Below, piece after piece: positions 1-12,593 of a stretch of DNA of 64,000 nucleotides. The first letter of the stretch is position 1. Each line of letters begins with the position of its first letter. Source of the DNA: Tetrastigma voinierianum (Eukaryota; Streptophyta; Magnoliopsida; Vitales; Vitaceae); assembly GCA_016808115.1 (NCBI GenBank), contig JAEQBH010003864.1:372001-436000 (forward strand). Direction: 5' to 3'. Both the position numbers and the translations under genes were made by a program. The notes beneath the pieces are model-generated. The model was not told where the DNA came from. It did not search any database and saw only the letters and a list, made by a program, of their open reading frames with translations.

Positions 1-211
1 TCCGAACATGACATGAATAATAAATGACAAAAAAATAAGTTTTATATATATATATATACCTTCACATACAAGTTATACAAGTTCAGGGTGTAGACCTATC
101 CACCGTAGGTGAATTTGTGTTTATGAGTTCATGTTTGAGTCGTAACAATAGTAGGTATTCTGTGTATTCATCAGCTAAATTGACATGAATAATAAATGGC
201 TCAAAAATAAA

Positions 212-254
<43 letters not shown>

Positions 255-775
255 TTCAGCATGTCAACCTTCATATACAGGTATATATATATATATATAT
301 ATACATATACTTCAACACTAATCAACCGCTATATCTGAATTTTATACAAGTTCAAATACCATGATCATAAGCAAGTTGCTAACTTGTCCATGTAGGGTGG
401 AATTCGTGTTTGGTTATCAATATCGGTATTCCTATTGTATTAGTGAACACAGGAGACATTACGAATAATAAATGGCTGAAAAATAGGCTATATATATATA
501 TACTTGACATCTAATATCTATAAGCAAAATAGGTATATATATATATACTTGACATGTCAAACCTTCATAAGCAAACTATATGGTTGGTACCATGATACAA
601 CGAGTCCCAGTAAGATTCATGAGAGGTGGGAATTTGTCTTGTGGGTGGAGTGTTTGAGTCATATCAATGATAGGTATTCTATTGTATTTGTAAACCCGAA
701 TACGACACGAATAATAAATGGCTCAAAAATAGAAAAATTCTTCACTAAATTGGTTAACACGACATGACACATATA
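1..775. repeat. Degenerate TA-rich tandem repeat, about four units
   Basis: Four copies of a unit can be followed by the shared word GAATAATAAATGGCT or close variants near 15, 187, 463 and 709. Each copy is preceded by a stretch containing GGTATTCT and, in three of them, followed by a (TA)n run. Spacing is 172, 276 and 246 bases, the differences coming mostly from TA-run length (about 219-253, 279-302, 491-502, 533-546). Tyrosine/isoleucine-rich reading frames here are only translations of the TA runs. No gene is seen. Confidence 0.75.
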
Positions 776-2940
776 ACATATTTATTAATTTGATAATTTA
801 AAATAAATTATAATCAATTCTTCAATATTCTTCTGTATATTAAATGATTAATTTAAGTTAAATATTAATTAACATTGTATTAAGGCAACGTCAATACGGG
901 GCAAAGAAGAAGGACCACTCAATGTAGGATTATTCACAGTGTCAAAGGTGAAACTAATTAAAGAGAAGATTATTCTTGTCTTTAAGCAGCAAACAAGAGT
1001 TTTGAAACTTTGTTATTTTTTGTTTAGTTATATTAAATTATGTTATGTAATGAATTTTAGTCTTTTTTAAACTTGAATATGCACTAGATTGTTTTTATTT
1101 AATTAAATGAGAATTTGATATGCATTATAATTTTTCCATTTATTATTATGTAGTTCATATTTGTCCATAGATATGATTCATATGAAGGTATAAAATTTCT
1201 TTATTTTTGTCAAACCACCCATTATCCAATTTACACGGATCGCATCATCCATCTGATATTCTAAATTTTGTGAATTGAATCGACTCTTATATATCTTGAG
1301 GTACCAAACACACTTTTAGTTCGAGTGACATAGATTTTAACAAGAGCGGATCAGAATAAGTTGTGATCTATAGCTTTTTCCCATCATGAGTTATTTAACC
1401 ATAATTAACTATTAGTAGACTCATTAGGAGTATTTACCAAACAGTCTATAGCTGATTAGAATTCTTTAACAAACATCCTATAAGAACCGATTAGGGTGAA
1501 TCGACTACTAGCTCATAATCCATCAGCCAAAACACCTTAAGCTTTAAAGTTAATTATAGTAAGAATCATCTTCAACTTATTGAACACTAGTACTTAACTT
1601 AATAGTTTTCTATAAGTATCTCCAACTTTAATCCTTTGATATCTACAAAAATTTAACTAAATTATATATTTTTCATAACTGAATTATATATTATCTGACT
1701 ACTTTTACATGTTCTTTATTCCTTTTTGCCATAAACATCAAATTCTTTATCAATGCCGCATCAAACTGATTGTATATAAAATATTTTGTAGAATCTTTTC
1801 TTCATGCTCATTAAATTTCTTGCAAAGCCTAACTGCTTAATATGTTATGGGAAGTTGTTGTCATGTGTTCTCAATACTTCCCCATAATCAATACTTGTTT
1901 CCTTACAGTGTTTTTTTTCGTTACTTTTGACTTAAATTGATAAACTAATTTGTCGTTAGATGTATATTGATTTATAAACTTATTTATGCCAGTAGGTTAT
2001 TTTTTGGGACTAGTAGGTTGGGTAGTTCACATGTGTGCTTTTACTTTATTCATTGAATTTCTTTATTGATTGCTTGACTCCACCTATAATCACTTATTGG
2101 TTCTTTATACGAATAAATAAAATCAATTAAAGTTTTTATTTATAATTTCTTTATCTTCTATAAATTCAAAATCCTTTAAATGTTCAAACCTAATATGAGA
2201 ACAATTTAAGCATCCTTGCCATTTAGATTATTACTCTATTTTTATTTGTAAAGTAAAATTTCATTGTAAATCTACATAGATAATTATTCGGGAAAAAAAA
2301 GAGGGGTGTTTTGTTTGGTTGATTCCTGTCCTGGGGATCATGCATATATTTGAAAACTACTGGCGGTGGCGACTTTGTTGTAGTAGAGGACTCGGAGCAA
2401 ATTTCTTAGGATACTTCAAACTCTCTTAAGCCAGTGGGTTTCACATTGTGTGATTATTTTGGTCAAATTGGACAGGGAATCTTTTTAGATTTAGATTTCA
2501 TGGAATCAATAAGGCATGTACGAATAGTGATTTAGTTTTATTTATTTTTGATGGGAATCCTTAGATGTCCTGTTTGGATATTATGACTTTTTCTTTGATT
2601 CCTCACCTTTTCTTTCTTTTATATTTTTTGCTCTTTTCATAGAATTCAATCTAGAGACAACATATATATATCTCTTGCATTTTAGTTTGCTTTTCTTTAA
2701 AATAAATAAATCTCTTGTTTTTTAGTTGCTTTTCTTTAAAATAAAATTTTATAAATATTCTGTTTTACGTTATTGAAAATATATATACATATATACGCCT
2801 CTCCTAAACCAATAAAAAAGAAAAAAGAAAGACAAAACCCACCTGGCCTCAGGCTCAGTGCATCAACTCATCATGCTCCAATTGCTTTGAAAAGGTAAAG
2901 CCGCTTTTGTTTACTTAGATTTCCTTCGTGTTGACTCTAC
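776..2940. other. AT-rich intergenic DNA, no gene recognised
   Basis: No coding stretch longer than a few dozen codons and no recognisable protein similarity. Composition is AT-rich throughout. The last 300 bases lead into the peroxidase promoter. Nothing else is supported. Confidence 0.6.
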
Positions 2941-2953
2941 CCTTATATATATG

Positions 2954-2962
2954 CCTATAAAT
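2954..2962 (+). promoter_or_regulatory. Probable TATA box of the peroxidase pseudogene
   Basis: CTATAAATA lies about 75 bases upstream of the preferred peroxidase ATG at 3029, which leaves a plausible 40-50 base leader. The leader contains three near-identical TTCACAAC words (about 2990-3014). Two ATGs upstream of 3029 (2951 and the ATG at about 2979) are less likely starts, because the frame from 3029 opens directly with a normal signal peptide. Confidence 0.5.
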
Positions 2963-3028
2963 ACTTGCATGTCTACCATGAAGCTCTCACAACTTCACAA
3001 CTTCACAACTTCAGTAATGCTTATATCA

Positions 3029-3467
3029 ATGGGTGCCTCCTTCATTCGTACACCCACATTGTTGTTTCTCTTGCTAATAGCCATGGGTGCAGCTGCATTG
3101 GTGCAAGGCCAAGGCACTCGGGTGGGGTTCTATTTCCGTACATGTCCTCCAAGCTGAATCCATTGTTCAGAAAACTGCTTGATCTCTCATTTCAATCGAA
3201 TCCAATAGCCCTGGCTTGCTCCGCATGCACTTCATGACTGCTTCGTCCGCGGCTGCGATGCTCATTCTCATCAATGGCTCTTCCACTGAAAACCACTGGA
3301 CCAAACCGTCTGCTGAATGGATACGTGTTATTATTGATGCCAAGACCCGGCTCGAAGCTGCTTGCCCTGGAATCGTCTCTTGCGCCGATATTCTTGCCTC
3401 GCTGCCCGCGACTCTGTCATTCTAGGTAACTCTCACTGCATGCTGTCATTTGCCATATTCTTTCTGC

Positions 3468-3522
<55 letters not shown>

Positions 3523-4250
3523 CTATATATATCATTTGATATCTAACCGTGTTATATAGATTCACTATGCGCGCAGACTAAAGGAATAACATGAAGTGCC
3601 TACACAGGACGTAAAGATGGGCGAGTTTCATTGGCATCTGAGGTTAGCTGTTGCCTGCCCCTCGCGACTCCATTGAAATCCAAAAAGCAGAATTTGCTGA
3701 CAAGGGTCTCACTGATCAAGATCTCGTTACTCTTGTTGGTAAGAATTAATAGATTCTTATTAGAACCATAATGAATTGAAGTTAGGTTAATCAATGGTAG
3801 TACTCTTTCTTAATTAATTATATGATGACTAAATATATAAATATAGGAGGACACACCATTGGAACTTCGGCATGCCAATTCTTCAGATACAGACTATACA
3901 ACTTTAGTACCACGACTGCGAATGGTGCTGACCCCTCCATGGACGCCGCATTCGTAACTCAGTTACAATCCCTCTGTCCAGCTGATGGCGACGGGAGTCG
4001 GCGCATTGCATTGGACACCGGCAGCCCAAACAGATTTGACACATCTTTCTTTACAAACTTGAGGAATGGACGTGAAGTACCGGGAGCCCGACTGCTAGCG
4101 GAGCCAGATGCCTACCAAACTTTTGTTCAAAGTGGTTCCTGGGGGATTAGAGGCTGCTTGGTTTGAATCTCCATCCTAGAGCTTGAATAAACCATGGTGA
4201 AGATGAACAATGCATTGTTAATCAGAATGATGTAGTTCCGGGTGAGTGTG
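3029..4250 (+). pseudogene. Class III (secretory) peroxidase, frameshifted pseudogene
   Basis: Intact members are secreted haem peroxidases that use H2O2 to oxidise phenolics in the cell wall and vacuole. The frame from 3029 opens with a hydrophobic signal peptide ending near VQGQG, then the family's GFY...TCP start. A one-base insertion near 3148 causes a stop at 3155. The distal-histidine motif (HDCFVRGCDA) is readable near 3235-3268 in a shifted frame. NGSSTE and CPGIVSCADIL follow. A donor GT is at 3426, then an intron with a TA run, a second exon at about 3577-3738 (GRKDGRVSLAS, GLTDQDLVTLVG), a second intron (3739-3846), and a last exon from 3847 with the proximal-histidine motif GGHTIGTSAC. 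The C-terminus decays after 4140 (MVKMNN is still readable near 4190). The first two exons of the usual four-exon pattern appear joined, without an intron. Several indels make it non-functional. A copy fragment lies at 36317. Confidence 0.9.
3471..3519. repeat. (TA)n microsatellite in peroxidase intron 1
   Basis: Uninterrupted AT dinucleotide run of about 49 bases inside the first intron of the peroxidase pseudogene. Confidence 0.95.
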
Positions 4251-4915
4251 TAAGCCTCAAAATAAATTGTCCCATGAGATTTAATTTTTTCCAACAAGTT
4301 CAGTATTAATTTCTAAAGAAAGGAAATAAAGGTGTAGCAGTAAAGAGCGAGCTGCTTGGATAGTTCATAGTCGACATTTTCATGAATAAATTATTTGAAA
4401 ATATGGATGGTTCACTTTAATTCATTGATTGAGATAGACATTATTCGTACTGTCACTTTGCATGGTGAGGTCGACCACAAAAGTCAGAGGGTGGAAAATT
4501 ATCCAAATTTGATATACTAAGCGGAAAGGTTCATATATAGATGGTTTAGTTGACCACAAAAGTCAGAGGTGAGGTGGACTCAAATCAGCGCCAGCGGAGG
4601 AAGGTCTGGTCTGCTTAAGAGAGCAAATTACCCCAGCAAATTTGCTTCTTCATTAGTTTGAATGGTGAATAACCAAAGTGTTTATAATGTTATTTTCTAA
4701 AATATTCCTTTGCAGATCAAAAAGTTATACTCAGCAGCGCACTGTTGGCAGAGATTGGTAGATTTGTGCCTGGAGCGTTGTGTCCTGAAATAAAGGTATA
4801 TGAATCAACATAATTCACTGAAACATAAACGAATTACAACAGAGTCTCATTATAGTCTTCAGTTTTATTTGTTTTTCAAAATAGTTCCAGCCCTGTAATG
4901 AATAGTAGTTGTGGT
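4251..4915. other. Peroxidase 3' flank, no gene
   Basis: AT-rich non-coding DNA. An 18-base word, GACCACAAAAGTCAGAGG, occurs twice (about 4474 and 4553), a local direct duplication. No other structure seen. Confidence 0.55.
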
Positions 4916-4919
4916 CATT

Positions 4920-5078
4920 TGCTGAGCAGCGTATGTACCTTTGCTCATGGGGCGAGCGCACAAAAAGCGTCTCAGATATGGTTTCCTTACCACATATATT
5001 CGTTCATTCTGTATTTCAATGAATGAATAAGAACCAATTTTTCTCTTCTTCCCGTTTACTGTAAAATGGTATCGGAGC
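4920..5078 (+). mobile_element. Ty1/copia-type LTR tail with primer binding site
   Basis: The stretch around 5000-5060 reads like the 3' end of a copia LTR (TTCAATGAATGAATAAGA followed by a pyrimidine-rich tail). It is followed at 5067-5078 by TGGTATCGGAGC, one base away from the common plant initiator-Met-tRNA primer site TGGTATCAGAGC. No internal coding region follows, because another foldback sequence starts at about 5084. The 5' edge of the LTR is not resolved. Confidence 0.5.
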
Positions 5079-5083
5079 TTTAG

Positions 5084-5540
5084 GCCCCATTTAGTTCACG
5101 AAATTTTTTACCTAAATCCAAAATTCAAAATATGAAATTTTTTAACAATAGTACATTAAGCTATTTTCGTAAAATAAATGCCAGACTTAATTCGGGTCGA
5201 AATGTTGGTCATAAAATCCTACTAAAAACCATTTTCTGAAAAGGTTATCTAAAACGGTAAACGCAAGCGAAACGGTGTTAGCCAGCCTCATAATCCCTGC
5301 TGGTTCGATGGCATAAAATCTATAAAGCCGGGAAGACCAAAGGGAATAAAGAAGAACAAAGGCTGTCTCGTAGTTTTCGCCGGTCCCAACTACCAAAACT
5401 CCGCTCGGTTTGACCGAAACGAAAACGGTTATTTCAGCGGGTCGCTTTACCGGTTCATAGCAAATGTCGGAGCCAGCCGGAACCTGTTTTCTTCGATTTT
5501 AACTATTTTTGCGTCCGGTTTCCTGAACCAAACGCGCTTT
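5084..5540. mobile_element. Candidate foldback DNA transposon (MITE-like)
   Basis: The left end (CCCCATTTAGTTCACGAAA, from about 5085) and the reverse complement of the right end (GCGCGTTTGGTTCAGGAAA, to about 5536) match in most positions, many differences being transitions. The interior has no supported coding capacity. The size (about 450 bases) and the TTTGGTTCA-type ends fit many plant MITEs. No clean target duplication is visible, so the family is left open. Confidence 0.4.
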
Positions 5541-6960
5541 TTCCCCGCCGGGTGGCCTATCGGGTAGTGTCGCGCCTTTCACCACGGGAATACGCTCATT
5601 TTCGTTCTTCTCTTCCTTTTTCAACGGCCCGCGGGTTAATCAAGAATAATCGATTCATCCTCACACCTCTATCCCCACGTTCAGCCATAGAATCGGTCAA
5701 GGTCCTCTGCGCGGATAATGAGGTGCATCCCTTATTTTCTTACACAGTGGAGACAATCCTAGACTCGTTCTAGTATCACATTCACTTACTGGTCCTAATT
5801 TCAACACCTGAGCAAACTACGCCATGGCCCTTAATGCCAAACACAACCCGGTTTGCCGAGCTGGATTCATATTCAAAAGTACTGGTTTGAGCGATGATCT
5901 TTCAGTCTTAAGCCCTGCTTTATTATTTTTCTTCAGTAAAATTTAACAAAGGAATGTAAACTTATACACAGGCTCATAAAAAAACCCCAGTGTTATTGTT
6001 GCAATTGGATAAGAATAGTCTGCAAACATGTATAAACGCATTTATCGGGTCGTGTTAGTCCTTACCTCTAGTCAGAAATTTATCACAAGTTCTATCAGCG
6101 TGTCAGCGTGAGAAGAGGCATGAAGGTTTGAGCGCACATCTATGTGCGCAAGTATATGTTTCCTCTCCCTAACAAGCAACACAAAGACAAGAAGAGCATC
6201 GTCCCACGAATTGCTGTTATGCTAAAATTAGAACATTTGTCCTTATTGATTTAAGGTCAAATGTGAAGTCTAAATGGAAAACAAAACAAATTCAAGAACT
6301 ATAAATTAAGTCATAATATAAATAAAGTAAAATGGGTTCAGCAAGAAGTTTAGGTTTTGATTTTCATCTGGCAAACTCAGCAGGAAGCCTAATTTGTTCT
6401 AATGATGCCTAAATCATATATTAATGGCGAATTTCACCTAAGTACATGTTATTCTTTCTTAAGCAATAACAATCTACCGTTGGTAAAGGCTTTAATGTAT
6501 CTTTACCTCAAACCAGCCTAATCAAGGATGCATTAAGCATTAGAAACCCAATAAGCCACATGTAATCCACAAATATCTCTATTTTACAGTGAAACATGAC
6601 ATTCCATTCATGGTCTTACCTAATTATTTGCTTCTCAACCAAACCAATGTGTCCATGTTACCAAAGATCAATCATCAACAAGCATGAGAAATTGAATAGA
6701 ACATTTAATATATATAAATCCAAACATCGATAAAAGATTACAAATCAAAGATAAACACTATGGTTCATTGTTTAGACTACATCAAAACCCTAGAAAATGG
6801 GATTAGTTCACCAATGGGGGAAAACACAAACTGTTAAAAAAGAGAAACAAAGAGAAAAAGAAGATGTCGTTCGGAAAGTGGTAAACCTGTTCTTCTCTTC
6901 ATTTCTTTCTGCAATCCTTTCACATTTGAGTTTGTAGTTTCAGCTTAAGTTTTTCGGGGT
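5541..6960. other. Non-coding AT-rich stretch
   Basis: A 73-codon frame at 5552-5773 has no recognisable similarity and is not called. The rest is AT-rich without long frames. No repeat copy elsewhere in the window was noticed for this stretch. Confidence 0.5.
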
Positions 6961-6965
6961 CCGAG

Positions 6966-9900
6966 AGTCTCCTCGAATCCTCCCTCAAAATGCCCTAAAT
7001 CGTTTCTTTATCCGCTAAAAACAAAGAGAGAGGAGAATGGCTTTAATAAAATGATAGCTCCCCATACCACTGCCAGTGCATGGGATCTACGCTACAACAG
7101 AATTCGCATGAGGAAGGGAAAGAAAAATTGGCGCACGTCAGAGTGTAGATCATAGCGTGATGATCATCATGCTACAAAGTGGAGGTCATCATGCTAACAG
7201 ATGATCCTCAATGCGCTATAGCGTGGTGGATTTCACGCTTGTGGTGTGAAACCTTGGCGTCGCTTGCAAATAGAGATAATTCCCTCCTTTCTTTATCCAA
7301 AACAAAGTCCTGGTCCCTATTCCCATACGAGACCCAGTGTCTCTCTTGTGTCTCCGTCTAGCCTGACAAGCCAAAATGCTGAATCTGCCGAACAGCCTCT
7401 CATCTCTCTACCAACCTAAAATCAGCTATCATTGATCGGCTCCAAACATAAAATTGTAAAGATACAATTAGTTTGTCTGAATCAGTGGTCGTTCAAAACT
7501 GACCAAAACAGATAAAGTGAGTATAAACATCATCAATAGTGGTATCTTGTTTTCTATGTAAGAATGAAGGATAGTCTAGTTCATCCCATCCTGCTCTAAA
7601 TTATTAAAAAGGAAGAAAAGAAGTCAGAATTCAAATTGTTCGTTGTTGGGTATATAAAAGATTGAAGCCCGCTCAGTCCTGTCCAAAAATCAATTAAATT
7701 TCAGTATCTATAGTGATGGATATAATGATATTTCATATCAAGTAGACTAAAAACCCAGTACCTGAACATTTTTATGATAGAAGCCAGTTTCAAACATTTT
7801 CACTTTGAGTGTCAATAAAATCAAGGAAGCAGATAACATAAATTCTCTTTGGGTAAATACAGTTTCTTTTTAAGGAAGAAGTTTTAAAAGTAGAATCTGC
7901 AACAGAATGTGCCAATGGTTAGTAAAGGCAAAGGTTGAATGAATGAATCAGATAGATGGAATTGATTTAGAAGTCTGTTGCAGCTACAGGCAATGCTTGT
8001 AAAGCTATATACTAGTTTAGAGGCTGAAAGATACAACATTGAAGTTTTAGTTAAACCTTATTTCCACCTTAAACAGTTTTTTTCTTTATCAAAGAGAAAT
8101 ATGAAATGAGAACAAATAAATTATTCTATTTTGTTCAGGTTTACTCAATCAAGAGTACTGCAACCCTAATCTTAGAAAAGGAAGCTGCTGGTACTGGATG
8201 CCTTGAGCTGCAGCAGTAGCTGCTGTCGAATTTTAGCCAAAAGCGAAACTGCAGGTGTGGAAGAAAAAGAAAAAAGTGGTAAACGAGCATCCTAGGCAGA
8301 CAGGAGCGAGTCAGAGCGATTGAGCGAGATGAGGTAAGAATCTCTGATAAAATAGCTGTATGGTTAGTGTTTCTAAAATAGTAAGCAGTGGTTGTGCGTC
8401 TTGTTCATTTATAGATTTGATTTCTTTAAAGTTTTGATATCTGGTCTGTCGAGTTTTTACTAACCTCACAATGCTCTTTTATTTTTCATAGTCAATAGTT
8501 TTAAGCTTTTAAATTTTGACTCTATGTTTCAGCAGTTTGTCTTGTGCTAAAGTCCATCTGTTTTTTCGGCCTGCTTGTAATATCTCAACCGAAAACTGCT
8601 GGGTGATCACAGCAAAGCTGCTCAAACTTCAATTTTGCATGGAAGGGAATGAAGAATAGCCATTTCTTTCTTTTCTTTTTTTTAAAAAGGATGGGTCTTC
8701 ATGAAGATATCCTTCTGCATTAGTGTCTTGGTCATGACAAAGCTACAAATCTCCAGAAGGTCCACAGTTCTGACTTTGGACTTTTGATTTCAAACCCAAC
8801 ATGGTTGTTTCTATCTCAGCTGAGACACAATCGGAGGCAACTTTGACATAGTGGTCAGTAGCTGGTTGGTCTCCACAAGCAGTTCTTCAATCCTTGAACC
8901 TTCGAAATCCTTGGCATGCAAGGTTCGTTCCCCGACAAGGCCTCTTTGTCACAGATCCTGTCACCTTCACATGAAGGGTCAGCCGAAGAATAGAATGAAT
9001 GGGCGTCTGTTTTTAGCAGAAGTCCTGACCTTTAGATTTTTTGATGCTAGCCTCTTCGATTGCTTTCTTAGATTGGGCAGACAGACATCCAGACTTTGTC
9101 GAAGAAGAGGCCGACACAGTTTGCAAAGCAGCAGCAATTTCTCTTCTTTCATTCTGTCCCATCTGAGTCTGAACTTTCGTCAATCCAGTTGTTTATGTCG
9201 CTTATCCAAGACTCAGTCTCAATCAGCAAAGTTCCCATCCAATCTATCCTGCTCACCTGGTGTATAGGCTACTCCTTTCTTCTGCAATTTGTATCTTATA
9301 ATGCCCAAAGCGGTGTTGTTGGGGTTGGTCTTAGAGCCATCTTTTTTAACTCGATATTGTCAGACGTAGTTCAAGTTTACTTCGATGTTGGGAACTAGTG
9401 TCTTTGACGGATTTTGTGACCCGATTTTTCCAACGTTAATTAAGCAGTCTGACTCTGACCTGAGAGTTTTCTTTGTCCAAAGCATCTAGCAGTCAAGTCC
9501 TTCATCTTTAGACGTCCCAGTAAATTGGTTTGAGGTTGGCGATGCTGAGTTCAAAGGCTCAACATCAATGGGATCCACAGCAAAACCTTATTGATTGAAA
9601 GCTTTTCTTTGTTGTTGGAACTTCCTTTCAACAGTCTTATTCTCTCGAACCCACTAGATCGTGTCATCACCATGGTTGAAATTTATCAAGAATTGAAGAA
9701 GAAATAAAAGTTTGGACCTTGGAGAATTTTGAGAGAATACAAAAAGCACACTCTTTGTCTTCACTGTCTTGAGGTCCTGTCACTCTTAAAAAACCCCAGG
9801 TTTATTGTCTCTAATGGTGGTTCTTACTTGTCATGGGTGTTGAGCTCTAGAATGTGCTGATGTGCAACTGTCTTTTTGGCTGTAGTGACTCACCACAATC

Positions 9901-11003
9901 CTTAGTCCTTGCAATGGTTAGATAACGCGAGCCGCCACCTCGCCATATGAATTTACCGCCTTCCTTTCTTCATTTTTTTGTTTTTTGTTTTTTGTTTTAA
10001 ATATTGTTAATTGTGAGAGGTCTCAGCCAAGGAGTTGTAGTCCCAGCGAAGGCCCAAGACACAGCAACGAGATCCAATTCCCCTACCTGCACTGAGCCCA
10101 AGCCTTAGTGGAGTTAGATTTCAAAACAGCAACTCGAAATATGTTTTCGCCACTCATATGTGTGCATCCTCTAGTCATCAAGGTTCTTCTATCTCTCAAG
10201 TAATAGAATAATTCAATCTATGGTTTGCTTGGTGCCTACATTCTTTCCACAGCGTTCACTAGCTCGTATGAGTCATGAAGTATTGATTTCAACCAGCGCT
10301 CAATGCTCAACAAAAGCTTAGCCAGCCTTGTTTCTTCATGCTTTGAGATATCTAACCCAGATAAGAATAATGCTTCATCTTAATGTCTAGTCCCTTGAGG
10401 AGTTCGAACTCCTATTAGGAGATGGGGAATTTCTTTCCAGTTTATTCCTCTTTGGTCCCCTTCGATAGCATGCACCTTCTTTGTGTTGTTTCATCCGATC
10501 GACGAGTTTCAGCATCGCATAAGATTTGGCGTGAGCCATGAAGGTAGGCAGATTCAGTTTGATAGTGATCGCCAGCAATAGTTTCTGTATTGGATGAGCC
10601 TTTTCCAAACAAGATTTTGTGCATGCAAACTTTCCTGGGGATCTAGATGGATTCGTCCACTAAGAGTAGTCCCATTGAACATGTGGTAAGTGCCTAGCCT
10701 TCAGTTCGCCGGTTGATAGGATATAATTGCTCGACCAAGTTTTTTGCTTTCCACATACAAAGGTCTTGGCGATTCAGACACGTAATATGGTGTTTCGGGG
10801 TTTGTATTAGTGGCTGATCTGTCGAAGTTGCGATTTCTCAGGCGAATCACATACCAAAGGTGAAGGCTGTTAGTTCAGTCAAAGATCTTCCGGCTCCATG
10901 ATTTGTCAATGATTTTGATAAATAAATATGTTCTTTTCTCAGTAAACCCAACAGCAACCCACGCTGAATAATTAGTTTATACAAATTAGACTTACCGCAA
11001 CCT
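6966..11003 (-). mobile_element. Long interspersed repeat, copy 1 (retroelement-derived)
   Basis: This 4.0-kb stretch matches 25107-32330 in the same order and orientation. Anchors are 7141-7190 with 25311-25360, 8768-8930 with 26963-27150, 9590-9960 with 30830-31240, and 10900-11003 with 32230-32328. In copy 2 the part matching 8825-9275 carries a minus-strand transposon-protein domain (27027-27305); here that frame is broken by small indels. The 7080-7250 part carries inverted GCTACA/TGTAGC words, including a near-perfect palindrome around TGATGATCATCA (7159-7170), a feature of LTR-like DNA. Copy 1 lacks the ~3-kb insertion seen in copy 2 and so gives the pre-insertion state. The coding strand is inferred from copy 2. 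Confidence 0.7.
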
Positions 11004-12185
11004 TGCCAGCGGTCACGCCTTAAGTTTGATAGATTCAGAGATTGCGCGTTCAAGATCGTTGGTCGTCTTGTCTTGTTGCAGATTAGCCGAAGATGGCTTC
11101 AGCGTTTTCTTCGCCGCGTGCCGTGAACACAGCTCTTTGCTGCAGTCGGGTTACCAGCCTTCCGTTGCGATACGTCGCGAGCGAAGTTTTCTCGTCGTGT
11201 ATTGGCGTCGCTTACGCAGGTCAGCACGTAAATGTGTTTGATTACCTGTGGCTGAGCGGCATGGGTTTGGACTGGCGCACTGTTGGCGTGGCTCGGCGAA
11301 TTGTTTCGTAGTAGCCATATCGCATGATAATGCAGTTGTATACAGCGTGTAACCAGCAGCGGCTTGTGCAACAAGATATAGGAAATGCGAACATGGGCGT
11401 AAAGAAGACAACCAGAACGCAAAGCAGCTTAAATAAATTCGTGATTTAGCACTCTGATGTCGCATACAACGCCAGTTACTCACCCCGCTTGTTCGCCGGC
11501 GTAAAGTCAAGAGGGACAGAGCGCCCGTGGGAGGGCACTCACTCAGGTGTCTGATTCAACAGCCTCGGAAGGCTGGCAGCCAGAGCGCCAAACAACAGCA
11601 TGCTAGTGTTTCATCTAAATAAGAGACCGACTAACTCCTAAAGGTTTCAGGCACAGTCCCTCCCGCTGAAGATTCAAGGGAGTGAGGGGATCCGGCGGTA
11701 TTCAATTGCTGAAGGTCCAGCAATGGGGCACGCAGAGTTGCTGGAATCGCCTCCGGCGCAACACGTAGGATCATGTGCCAACACAGATTCAGCTAGAGGG
11801 TGAATCCCAAAGGTAGGATTGCCAAAGCCCAGCGACCGGCAGAAATACCCATGCCGGGAGCTCGGTAGCTTCCATAGGTAAAGCCCCAAACATCCGCGCT
11901 AGGCATGCAAAGCCCGGAAGCCCGAAGTCAAACAGCGCGAAGGCGAACGTGTTCGGAACAGGAAGCAGCCTGCTGAATTGCAACGCCGGAGATATTATGT
12001 GCGTTGCATGGCTGGCGTGGTCAAGTCGAAGATCAGCCCAAAGTCATCTGATCCGGGTGCAAGATCATGATTCTTCCCATGAGCAGAGCCTGAGCCGATG
12101 GCATGCAATATGGGAGAGATGGGTTTGTTTCACGAAGCATCTCGGTATTACAGTGCCGATGAGTTAAAGAAAGGAGGGAGCTGCC

Positions 12186-12207
12186 CTTCTTTCTAGCTAG
12201 AAAGAAG
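12186..12207. repeat. Perfect 22-bp palindrome
   Basis: The two 11-base halves CTTCTTTCTAG and CTAGAAAGAAG are exact reverse complements with no spacer. Confidence 0.9.
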
Positions 12208-12565
12208 TCGGAAGGTTTGGCCACAGGGGTGCCAAGACAGAGCAGACGAAGTTAGGCCAGCCATATTAAGGCTCCTACTTAGTCAGAACGAGATAAGGCT
12301 CTAATGTTATGAGTCCGGGAGTATATGAGACTAGACGCCCGTAGGGGCAGATCCTGCAGTTATAGAGCTAACTCGCCCCAATACTGGGACGGTAAACGAA
12401 GATAATTCCTTTCTACCCCAAGATGGGCCAAAGGAACCGCAGACAACCCTGTAAAGGGATGCCAGTAATCACCATGTCACGTAAAGTCGGAAGAGGTTAG
12501 AGTGGCTGGTCGAAGAAGAAAACATGGCTCACAGCCGGACCCAGATCTGTGGTTAAGCCCGCAAA

Positions 12566-12593
12566 GTTGCACCGTTAAACAGAGCGGTGCAAC
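12566..12593. repeat. Hairpin with 9-bp perfect stem
   Basis: GTTGCACCG and CGGTGCAAC are exact reverse complements separated by 10 bases. No U-run follows, so it is not called a terminator. Confidence 0.8.

Noticed and set aside
83..325. Tyrosine/isoleucine-rich small proteins (also near 35771, 59747 and 504)
   Set aside because: They are translations of TA microsatellites (YIYIYI) with no independent support.
8851..9398. Plus-strand frames of 138 and 100 codons as genes
   Set aside because: They are opposite-strand shadows of a retroelement-derived region; the matching region of copy 2 carries the real (minus) frame.
11520..12480. Firm call of a mitochondrial insertion (NUMT)
   Set aside because: Composition and small palindromes are suggestive, but no mitochondrial gene or intron could be recognised by eye; left as a hypothesis.
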